Assembly: GCA_050260215.1 (NCBI GenBank) | Contig: JBLNBU010000054.1 | Coordinates: 1 to 21,672, forward strand | Origin: JBLNBU01 sp050260215 | GTDB taxonomy: Bacteria > Pseudomonadota > Alphaproteobacteria > Rhodospirillales > Magnetospirillaceae | Length of the DNA: 21,672 bases | Direction: 5' to 3' | Shown: piece after piece, positions 1 to 5,873 of the stretch | Position numbering within the stretch: the first letter of the stretch is position 1 | How the letters are laid out: every line of letters starts with the position of its first letter | Made by a program: the position numbers and the translations under genes | The notes under the pieces: model-generated | Database searches by the model: none | The model's input: the letters and a program-made list of their open reading frames with translations, nothing else | Told to the model about the DNA's origin: nothing

Positions 1-110
1 GGGGTGGCCGCGGGGGGGTGGCCGGGGGGGGTGGGGGTTAAAACCCCCCGCCCGGGGGGGGGCGGGTGGGGCCGGCCGCGCGGGGGGGGGTGGGTGGGGG
101 GGTGAAGCGT
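1..110. other. G-rich low-complexity contig end, probable artefact
   Basis: This stretch is almost entirely runs of G broken by short T, C or A insertions, with one AAAA/CCCCCC interruption near base 40. Nothing else in the window looks like it, and ordinary sequence resumes at about base 110. No credible gene, promoter or repeat unit is visible. The likeliest explanation is poor-quality consensus at a contig terminus. A genuine G-quadruplex-forming tract is possible but less likely, because the run has no regular G-tract/loop spacing. Confidence 0.6.
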
Positions 111-115
111 CCCAA

Positions 116-130
116 GGAAACGACGTTTCC
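116..130. repeat. Short perfect inverted repeat
   Basis: Six-base arms GGAAAC and GTTTCC flank a three-base GAC loop. It lies downstream of the exonuclease gene, beyond a larger hairpin at 159-179. It has no T-run on either strand, so it is not a convincing terminator by itself. Confidence 0.35.
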
Positions 131-158
131 AGCAACCACCAACTCTCCCTCACCCCTG

Positions 159-179
159 CCCTCTCCCGCTGGGAGAGGG
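159..179. repeat. REP-like hairpin, possible terminator of the exonuclease gene
   Basis: A nine-base stem (CCCTCTCCC and GGGAGAGGG) closes a GCT loop. With the preceding CTCCCTCACCCC text it resembles a REP-like hairpin dispersed between genes in many proteobacteria; this comparison is from memory. It sits 18 bases beyond the stop codon of the minus-strand exonuclease gene, so it may end or stabilise that transcript. No U-tract follows on either strand. Confidence 0.5.
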
Positions 180-196
180 GGAAAGAGCGGGGGGCG

Positions 197-2251
197 CTAC
201 AGCACCCGCTGGCGTTCGTGCAGCACCATGGACAGGTTGCAGGCCTTCACCGCCTCGTCCAGGGTGTGGATGCCGCGGGATTCGAGGGCCTCGATCTGGC
301 GCAGCAGCACGGCGGCGGTGACGATGGCGTCGCCCAGCGCGGTGTGGCGGTCGACGATCTCGATGGCGTAGCGCTCGCAGATGGCGTCCAGCGAATGGCC
401 GGCGTCGGGGCCGTCGATGTAGTTGGACAGGATCATGGTGTCCAGCACCGGATTGTCGAACGCCAGTCCGCACTCGCGTTCCTTCAGCTTGAGGAACTTG
501 AGGTCGAAGGCGGCATTGTGGGCGACCAGCACCGCTTCCGAGGCGAAGGCGTGGAATTGGGGCAGCACCACCTGGGCCGGCGGCTTGTCCTTGACCATGT
601 CGTCGGTGACGCCGTGGAACTTGATGGACTCAGGCGGGATCGGCCGGCAGGGATTGACCAGGCGGTTGAAGCTTTCGCCCGACAGGATGCGGCCGTTGAC
701 CACGCGCACCCCGGCGATCTGGACGATCTGGTCGCCGTTGGAGGGTTCGAGCCCGGTGGTCTCGGTGTCGAACACCACGAAGGTCAGCGATTTGAGCGGC
801 CGCGAGCCCACCGCGCCGGTGTCGCGGGCCAGCAGGTCCATGTCGTAGAACTCGGGCCGGCCCGGCAGCACCGCCTTGGGCCTGGTGCGCGCCTCGACCC
901 GCGGCAGCATGGGCAGGCGTAGCGAGCCCCATTCGCCGTCGCGGCCCTGGCTGACGCCGGGGCCGGCGTGGTGGGCCAGCACGTCGCGCACCGTCATGCC
1001 GCCCAGGGCCGGCAGCGGCTGGCGCAGCCACTTGGCCAGGACATCGTCGGCCACCGGCTGGCCGCGCCACAGGATGTCGATCCAGGCGATCTCGTCGGCA
1101 GCCGAAGGTGCCGCTTCCTCGGCGTACGAGGTGGCGGCGCTGCCGGCGGCCAGGTCGACCTCGGCAACCTTGGTTTGGGCGGCCAGCGCGCGCACCAGGG
1201 ATTCGATGGCCAGTACCAGCGACTGGGAATCGCCGTGCAGCCACACCGGCAGGCCGGTGGCCGTCACCTTGGGAGCCGCGCCCTCGAAGCGGCCGGCGAC
1301 AAAGCCGAACAGGTCGGTCGACAGCAGGTCGATCATCGGCCACCAGCCGCCCAGCGCCCGCTGGTAGCCGTCGGTGACGCGCTTGACCGCACCGTAGATG
1401 ATGTTGGCCTCGCGGCGCACCTTGGCGGCGCTGTCGGCGTTGCGCAGGCGGTTCAAGGTCTCTTCCAGACCTTCGGTGACCTCGGCCAGCAGGGCGTCGC
1501 GGCGCGCCAGCGCCGCCACCTGCGGACCGGCGTCGACCATGGTCACCACATAGCCGCCGGGCTCGCCGTCGGGATTGCGGATCAGGGTCATGCGCGCCTG
1601 CAGCAGCATGCGCTTGTCGGTGGTGCCGGCCAGGAACGGCACGCCGCGGGTGGCGGCGTCGGGACGGGCGGCCAGGATGTCGAGCATGTGCAGCACCGGC
1701 TCGCGAGAGACCGTCTCGAACAGCGAGCGCCCCAGGCCCAGGTCGGCCGAGCCGCGCAGCATGTCGAAGGCCACCTGGTTGTAGAGGACCATCTGGTGGC
1801 GCAGGTTGCACACCACCACGCCCTCGTGCAGGTCGTTGAGGATGGCGGCCAGGCGGGCGGAATTCTCCTCGGACCGACGCGTCGCCACCGACAGGCCCTC
1901 GGCCAGCTCGGTGCGGGCCTTGATCATGCGCTCGCAGATCTCGTTGACCGCCTCGGGCAGCGGCGAGACGATGGCGTAGCGCGTCAGGTCGACGCCTTCG
2001 CGGGCCGAACCGTAGGCGATGGCGCGCACCTCGGCGGCCATCTGGCGGATGCGGCGCATCACCAGAAAATCGACGATCTTCCACGACACGGCGAACAGCA
2101 CCGTCGCCCCGGCCGCGGCCACCAGGCCGACGGCGGTCAGCGCGGTACGGTCGGCGACCCGCTCGGACAACAGCACCACGGCAGTGGCGATGGCGGCAAG
2201 ATTGGCCAGCAAGGCCGCAGCCAGCCACGGTAAAGGTCCACGCCCGCTCAC
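197..2251 (-). CDS. Membrane-anchored PAS-like protein with C-terminal DnaQ-type 3'-5' exonuclease domain
   Basis: This encodes a predicted 684-residue protein. The open frame extends further upstream, but I place the start at the GTG at 2251. An AGGAGG ribosome site lies six bases before it, and the next residues form a membrane anchor; the upstream extension is low-complexity. Two hydrophobic helices (about 7-27 and 36-57) come first, then a helical linker and a PAS-like segment (about 130-240, including AILNDLHEGVVVCN). A long middle region resembles degenerate sensor-kinase sequence, without clear H-box or ATP-site motifs. The C-terminal exonuclease domain spans about 489-665. It has all three DEDDh motifs: DTETTG (Asp495, Glu497), AHNAAFD and HTALGDA. 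This is the DNA polymerase III epsilon fold, but the membrane anchor argues it is not the replicative proofreading subunit. Its substrate is unknown. It is divergent from the imuA-like gene, with 168 bases between start codons. Confidence 0.85.
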   Translation of the reverse strand: MSGRGPLPWLAAALLANLAAIATAVVLLSERVADRTALTAVGLVAAAGATVLFAVSWKIVDFLVMRRIRQMAAEVRAIAYGSAREGVDLTRYAIVSPLPEAVNEICERMIKARTELAEGLSVATRRSEENSARLAAILNDLHEGVVVCNLRHQMVLYNQVAFDMLRGSADLGLGRSLFETVSREPVLHMLDILAARPDAATRGVPFLAGTTDKRMLLQARMTLIRNPDGEPGGYVVTMVDAGPQVAALARRDALLAEVTEGLEETLNRLRNADSAAKVRREANIIYGAVKRVTDGYQRALGGWWPMIDLLSTDLFGFVAGRFEGAAPKVTATGLPVWLHGDSQSLVLAIESLVRALAAQTKVAEVDLAAGSAATSYAEEAAPSAADEIAWIDILWRGQPVADDVLAKWLRQPLPALGGMTVRDVLAHHAGPGVSQGRDGEWGSLRLPMLPRVEARTRPKAVLPGRPEFYDMDLLARDTGAVGSRPLKSLTFVVFDTETTGLEPSNGDQIVQIAGVRVVNGRILSGESFNRLVNPCRPIPPESIKFHGVTDDMVKDKPPAQVVLPQFHAFASEAVLVAHNAAFDLKFLKLKERECGLAFDNPVLDTMILSNYIDGPDAGHSLDAICERYAIEIVDRHTALGDAIVTAAVLLRQIEALESRGIHTLDEAVKACNLSMVLHERQRVL

Positions 2252-2359
2252 CGGCGGCCTCCTCCCGCATCTTATTGTTCCGTCCGTTTTAGCATGCGGG
2301 TGCGCCGCGGCAAGAACTACCGATGGCGGGCACCACCCCCATATGGAAGTTCCCGCCCC

Positions 2360-2389
2360 TTGACCGCCGCCCGGCGGCGAGGCTAAGAC
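2360..2389 (+). promoter_or_regulatory. Candidate promoter of the imuA-like gene
   Basis: TTGACC (2360-2365) is a good -35 match. An 18-base spacer separates it from TAAGAC (2384-2389), a weak -10. The predicted transcription start falls on or beside the LexA box at 2396-2410, which fits repression by steric block. Confidence 0.4.
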
Positions 2390-2395
2390 GGAAAA

Positions 2396-2410
2396 GAACC
2401 AATCGCGAAC
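2396..2410 (+). promoter_or_regulatory. LexA (SOS) operator, alphaproteobacterial GAAC-N7-GAAC type
   Basis: GAAC (2396-2399), seven bases, then GAAC (2407-2410) exactly match the direct-repeat SOS box described for alphaproteobacteria (GTTC-N7-GTTC on the other strand). The box ends nine bases before the ATG of the imuA-like gene. That gene family is classically LexA-controlled, so position and family support each other. Control of the divergent exonuclease gene is possible but its start is 145 bases away. Confidence 0.8.
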
Positions 2411-2419
2411 ACAAGGCCC

Positions 2420-3043
2420 ATGCCCGCCGCCGCCCCCGACCTTGCCGCCCTGCGCGCCCGCATCCGGGCGATGGAACGGCTGCGTCCGCCCCCCGGCACG
2501 GCCGTGCCGGTGGCCGAACAGGTGGACCGGGCGCTGCCGGGCGGCGGCCTGGCGCTGGGGCAGCTGCATCAGCTGCTGGCCGAGGACGCGGCCGCCACCG
2601 CCTTTGCCGCCACCCTGGCCGGGCGGCTGGCGGAGCGGCTGGACCGTCCGGTGGCGTGGATCCTGGCCGGTGACGACCTGTACGGGCCGGGGCTGGCGCC
2701 CTATGGGCTTGGGCCGGCGCGCCTGGTGGTGGTGCGCAGCCGAAACGACGAAGCCGCCCTATGGGCGATGGAGGAGGCGCTGCGCTGCCCCGAGTTGGCC
2801 TGCGTGGTGGCCGAACTGCGCCGGCTGGAGCTGACCGCCGGCCGGCGCCTTCAGCTGGCGGCCGAGGACGGCGGCGTCACCGGCCTGGCGCTCCATCCGC
2901 CGCTGGCACGCGCCGCCAACGCCGGCTCCACCCGCTGGCGGGTGGCGGCGGCGCCGGGCGGCTGTTGGCGGCTGGTGCTGGAACGCTGCCGCGGCGGCAT
3001 GCCGGGCGAATGGGTGGTCGGTCAGGCGCGCGACAGCTGGTAG
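2420..3043 (+). CDS. imuA: ImuA-like DNA-damage-inducible protein (RecA-related, no intact Walker A)
   Basis: This encodes a 207-residue protein of the ImuA/SulA-like family, which acts with ImuB and DnaE2 in SOS mutagenic translesion synthesis. Family marks are the N-terminal ALPGGGLALGQLHQL segment (about 38-52), where RecA has its Walker A loop. Others are the strand-rich core with VAWILAGDDLYGPGLAPYGL, the CVVAELRRLEL strand, and the C-terminal WRLVLERCRGG followed by a GEW motif. No GKT-type P-loop is visible, as is usual in this family. It is somewhat shorter than typical homologues (roughly 240 residues). An AAGG lies just before the ATG. The LexA box directly upstream supports the call. 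No imuB or dnaE2 follows: the next gene is convergent and its last bases overlap this gene's 3' end by 22 bases. Partner genes may lie elsewhere in the genome. Confidence 0.75.
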   Translation: MPAAAPDLAALRARIRAMERLRPPPGTAVPVAEQVDRALPGGGLALGQLHQLLAEDAAATAFAATLAGRLAERLDRPVAWILAGDDLYGPGLAPYGLGPARLVVVRSRNDEAALWAMEEALRCPELACVVAELRRLELTAGRRLQLAAEDGGVTGLALHPPLARAANAGSTRWRVAAAPGGCWRLVLERCRGGMPGEWVVGQARDSW

Positions 3044-3219
3044 CGGATCTCGATGGCTTCGAGGACGGCAGGCACCGTCAGGCCGCGGTAGTAGTTGTCG
3101 AGAAGCATGCGGATCTCGACGCCGATGCCGCGGACCGAGACGCCGTGACGCTCGGACAGCTGGGTTTCCAGGTCCGCCGCCCAAAGAGTGTAGCCGCTGT
3201 CGAACAGGGGGTAACACAT
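3022..3219 (-). CDS. Small protein of unknown function, paralogue A
   Basis: This 65-residue protein begins MCYPLFDSGYTLWAADL. I do not recognise the family. The ATG is preceded by GGAGAA at a suitable distance. The reading is strongly supported by the next gene on the same strand (3347-3541), whose product matches it at 21 of the first 44 aligned residues. The shared pattern is YPLFD-G-T-W-ADL, then L, GV, R, GV, R, L, Y, G. Tandem duplication of a real coding sequence is the simplest explanation. There is no signal peptide or obvious membrane helix, and no cysteine or histidine cluster. The 3' end overlaps the convergent imuA-like gene by 22 bases. The C-terminal third (after about residue 46) is not shared with paralogue B. 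Confidence 0.65.
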   Translation of the reverse strand: MCYPLFDSGYTLWAADLETQLSERHGVSVRGIGVEIRMLLDNYYRGLTVPAVLEAIEIRYQLSRA

Positions 3220-3346
3220 GATGCTTCTCCATGGGCCGTTCCGGACGGGCGCGAGCCGCGCTCCGTGGCCGGATGGCCATGGTCTTGAATGTACCAGAGG
3301 TTGATGGCTTCCCTCGGGCCGGATTGTGTCAGGATGAAGGCAGCCC

Positions 3347-3541
3347 CTACTCGGCGGCGCGGACCGTGGTCAGGTCGTCGCTGGTGCGGAACGGCGAGGC
3401 CCCGCTGTGGTAGCGGGCCATCAGCTCGCGTTCGCTGACGCCAAGCTGGCGCAGCTCGACGCCGCGGGTGCGGCGCAGATGCGAATCCAGGTCGGCGAGC
3501 CAGAAGGTGAAACCGGTGTCGAACAGCGGATAGGTGTTCAT
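3347..3541 (-). CDS. Small protein of unknown function, paralogue B
   Basis: This 64-residue protein begins MNTYPLFDTGFTFWLADL and has a strong GAGAGGAGG ribosome site five bases before the ATG. Its first ~45 residues are clearly homologous to paralogue A, 127 bases downstream on the same strand. The tails differ: this one ends in a polar segment. No domain is recognised. The two may be co-transcribed; no terminator is visible between them. The conserved aromatic and acidic N-terminal block (YPLFD, W, ADL) suggests a small folded helical domain or a binding module, but that is inference only. Confidence 0.65.
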   Translation of the reverse strand: MNTYPLFDTGFTFWLADLDSHLRRTRGVELRQLGVSERELMARYHSGASPFRTSDDLTTVRAAE

Positions 3542-3682
3542 GGCGCCCTCCTCTCGGGCGATCCGGGGAACCTTCTGCCCCCCGGCAATTCCTGCCGCCC
3601 GTCCGGCCCGTCGAAAGCGCGGAATTGAGCGACGGAAGCCGAAGGGCTACCGCTGTCGATGCATCAAGCGTGCCGCGAACGG

Positions 3683-4189
3683 TCAGGCGGCGCGGTCAAG
3701 CGTACGGCAGATGAATTCGCTGGCGCGGGGATCGGCGCCGGGCAGCTGGTCCAGCTCCGCCCCCAGGCGGCGGGCCAGCCAGCGGGCCAGAGCCCCCGAG
3801 CGGCCGCGGCCGTTGCGGCACACCACCAGGACGTGGCGAATGCCCTTGCCGGGCAGCTGGTCGGCGAATGCCGCCACGTCGCGGGCGTCGGCGGGCAGGA
3901 ACGGACGCCACGGCAGGTCGTCGTCGCCGAACAGGCGCCGGCCGAGTGCCAGGCAGGTTTCGCGGTGGGCGCCGAGAAGGTGCACCAGGGCACCGCCCAG
4001 CATGCCCATGGCGCTGGGGTCCATGTCCCAGAACGACAGCGGCAGGAAGGCACCCCAGCCGGCCTGCTCCTGGGCGGTGGCATCGGTGCGCCATTCCTCG
4101 TTGGGATCGTAGATCCGCACGACGGCGGTGGTCGCGTCGGGAACCATCCCGGCGAATTCGGCCGTCTTGAGAGGAGTAATGGTCGACAT
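3683..4189 (-). CDS. Tyrosine/dual-specificity phosphatase-like protein
   Basis: This encodes a predicted 168-residue cytoplasmic protein. The signature is CRNGRGRSG (Cys124 to Arg130, then Ser131), matching the CX5R(S/T) loop of cysteine-based phosphatases. A hydrophobic strand (HVLVV) precedes it and an amphipathic helix (ALARWLARRL) follows. The usual His directly before the catalytic Cys is replaced by Val. Asp55 or Asp57 in the WDMD stretch could be the general acid, but I cannot assign it. The protein resembles small predicted tyrosine phosphatases of alphaproteobacteria (COG5350 type). I chose the ATG at 4189, not the longer open frame to 4291, because a promoter lies at 4222-4250 and would put the transcript start about 26 bases upstream of this ATG. 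It appears monocistronic. The substrate is unknown. Confidence 0.7.
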   Translation of the reverse strand: MSTITPLKTAEFAGMVPDATTAVVRIYDPNEEWRTDATAQEQAGWGAFLPLSFWDMDPSAMGMLGGALVHLLGAHRETCLALGRRLFGDDDLPWRPFLPADARDVAAFADQLPGKGIRHVLVVCRNGRGRSGALARWLARRLGAELDQLPGADPRASEFICRTLDRAA

Positions 4190-4221
4190 GCTCCGATCCG
4201 GGGCAGTTGCGATGTTGCTAA

Positions 4222-4250
4222 TATATAGCTGCATCCATGCTGCAGCGCAA
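4222..4250 (-). promoter_or_regulatory. Candidate sigma70-type promoter of the phosphatase-like gene
   Basis: On the minus strand, TTGCGC (plus 4245-4250) is followed after exactly 17 bases by TATATA (plus 4222-4227). This is the most AT-rich spot in a GC-rich neighbourhood. The predicted start, near 4215, leaves a short leader to the ATG at 4189 and argues against the longer start codons. Confidence 0.5.
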
Positions 4251-4407
4251 TACGGCGACGACCGGACGCGGCGGGGCGCCGGCCGGACCACATCCTACCC
4301 GAAAGTGTGATGATTCTGGATCGGAAAAATTCACCGGTCCCCGGGGATGGACGGCACTGCCCCCACCCCTCGGAGTACCGGAATTCCTGGAGGGTTGCGC
4401 GTCGCGC

Positions 4408-5697
4408 TCACCCCTCCAGCGCGCGCAGCATGGCCGCGGTGATCAGGGTGATCCCTTTGCGGGTGCGGTAGAACCGCTTGGCGTCCAGTTCGGGATCCTC
4501 GCCCACCACCAGGCCCGGCGGCACCACCGCGCCGTGGTCGACGATGCAGCGGTGCAGCCGCGCGTGGCGGCCGATGTCGCAGTTGGGCAGGATCACCGAA
4601 TCCTCGACCAGGCAGTAGCTGTTGACCCGCACGTTCGAGAACAGCAGCGAGCGGCGCACGGTGGCTCCCGAGATGATGCAGCCGCCCGAGACCATGGAGT
4701 CCACCGCCATGCCGCGGCGGTTCTCGGCGTCGAAGACGAACTTGGCCGGCGGCAACTGGGCCTGGTAGGTCCAGATCGGCCAATGGTCGTCATAGAGGTT
4801 CAGCGCCGGCGTGACCGTGGTCAGGTCGATGTTGGCTTCCCAATAGGCGTCGATGGTGCCGACGTCGCGCCAGTAATGCTCCTTGGCGCCCTCGTGCATG
4901 ACGCAGGAGTCCTGGAAGCGGTGCGCCACCAGCCGGAAGCGCCCGACCAGCGAGGGGATGACGTCCTTGCCGAAATCGTGGTCCGATCCCTGCAGGGTCG
5001 AGTCCTGCTGCAGCCGATCGTAAAGGACCTGGGCGTTGAAGATGTAGATGCCCATGCTGGCCAGCGCCCGGTCGGTATGGCCGGGGATGGGCTGCGGGTT
5101 GTCGGGCTTCTCGTCGAAGCGGATGATGTTGTCGCGCTCGTCGACGGCCATCACGCCGAAGCCCTTGGCGTCCTCCAGCGGCACTTCCAGGCAGGCGACG
5201 GTGACGTCGGCGCCGGTGGCGATGTGGTGGGCCAGCATGCGGCCGTAGTCCATCTTGTAGACGTGGTCGCCGGCCAGCAGCAGGACGAACTCGGGCCGGT
5301 GGCCGCGGATGATGTCGAGGTTCTGGAACACCGCGTCGGCGGTGCCCTTGTACCAGTTCTCGCCGTCGGTGCGCTGCTGGGCGGGCAGCAGCTCGATGAA
5401 CTCGTTGAACTCGCCGCGCAAAAAGCCCCAGCCGCGCTGGATGTGCTGGATCAGCGAGTGCGCCTTGTACTGGGTGATGATGCCGATCCGGCGAATGCCC
5501 GAATTGATGCAGTTGGACAGGGCGAAGTCGACGATGCGGAACTTGCCGGCGAAGGGAACCGCGGGCTTGGCGTGCCAGTCGGTCAGGTCCTTGAGGCGCG
5601 AGCCGCGGCCGCCGGCCAGGACCAGAGCCAGGGTGCGTCGCAACCGCTCGTTGACTTCGAGATCGATGATGCTGGCCTTGTCCGTCGGTTCGAACAT
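4408..5697 (-). CDS. glgC: Glucose-1-phosphate adenylyltransferase (ADP-glucose pyrophosphorylase)
   Basis: It makes ADP-glucose from ATP and glucose-1-phosphate, the committed step of glycogen synthesis. The 429-residue product is normal family length. Near the N-terminus is the nucleotide-binding loop ALVLAGGRGSRLKDLT (about 24-39), then AKPAVPFAGKFRIVDFALSN, typical of GlgC. GDHVYKMDY carries the catalytic aspartate region, and a C-terminal left-handed beta-helix segment follows (SGGCIISGATVRRSLLFSN). Lys36 corresponds to the lysine linked to fructose-1,6-bisphosphate activation in E. coli GlgC. The ATG at 5697 is preceded by GGGGGAAGG. The frame stays open upstream to 5856, but that stretch is the shared glgC/glgA promoter region and shows no conserved motif. 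It is divergent from glgA. Confidence 0.95.
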   Translation of the reverse strand: MFEPTDKASIIDLEVNERLRRTLALVLAGGRGSRLKDLTDWHAKPAVPFAGKFRIVDFALSNCINSGIRRIGIITQYKAHSLIQHIQRGWGFLRGEFNEFIELLPAQQRTDGENWYKGTADAVFQNLDIIRGHRPEFVLLLAGDHVYKMDYGRMLAHHIATGADVTVACLEVPLEDAKGFGVMAVDERDNIIRFDEKPDNPQPIPGHTDRALASMGIYIFNAQVLYDRLQQDSTLQGSDHDFGKDVIPSLVGRFRLVAHRFQDSCVMHEGAKEHYWRDVGTIDAYWEANIDLTTVTPALNLYDDHWPIWTYQAQLPPAKFVFDAENRRGMAVDSMVSGGCIISGATVRRSLLFSNVRVNSYCLVEDSVILPNCDIGRHARLHRCIVDHGAVVPPGLVVGEDPELDAKRFYRTRKGITLITAAMLRALEG

Positions 5698-5873
5698 CCA
5701 CCTTCCCCCGTCGATTCGTCTGGTCCGACCCTGCCACAATCCGTCGCCCCAGACAACAACGGCCGACCCGATTCCGTGTGATTTCACAAAGGGGTAGTCC
5801 GGAAGGCTGAGACACTTTCCCGACCGGCGGGCTTCGGTTAGGCTGGCTTCGAGCAATTACCGGAAGTATCCCG
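5698..5873. promoter_or_regulatory. Divergent glgC/glgA control region with a 12-base palindrome
   Basis: These 176 bases separate the two divergent start codons and must hold both promoters. A near-perfect palindrome, TGTGATTTCACA (5777-5788), has five-base arms around TT. It is too compact for a CRP site, which needs six bases between half-sites. No convincing -35/-10 pair stands out on either strand, so exact promoters are not assigned. GGAAG before the glgA ATG is its ribosome site. Confidence 0.4.

Noticed and set aside
2252..2569. N-terminal extension of the exonuclease frame
   Set aside because: It would cross the imuA promoter, SOS box and start. The GTG at 2251 has an ideal AGGAGG and is followed by a membrane anchor.
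4190..4291. Longer start codons for the phosphatase-like gene
   Set aside because: They lie within or upstream of the TTGCGC-N17-TATATA promoter and have no better ribosome site.
4237..5781. Long plus-strand open frame (514 codons) opposite glgC
   Set aside because: It mirrors glgC on the other strand; its product is His/Val/Asp-rich with no domain, a common effect of GC-rich codon bias.
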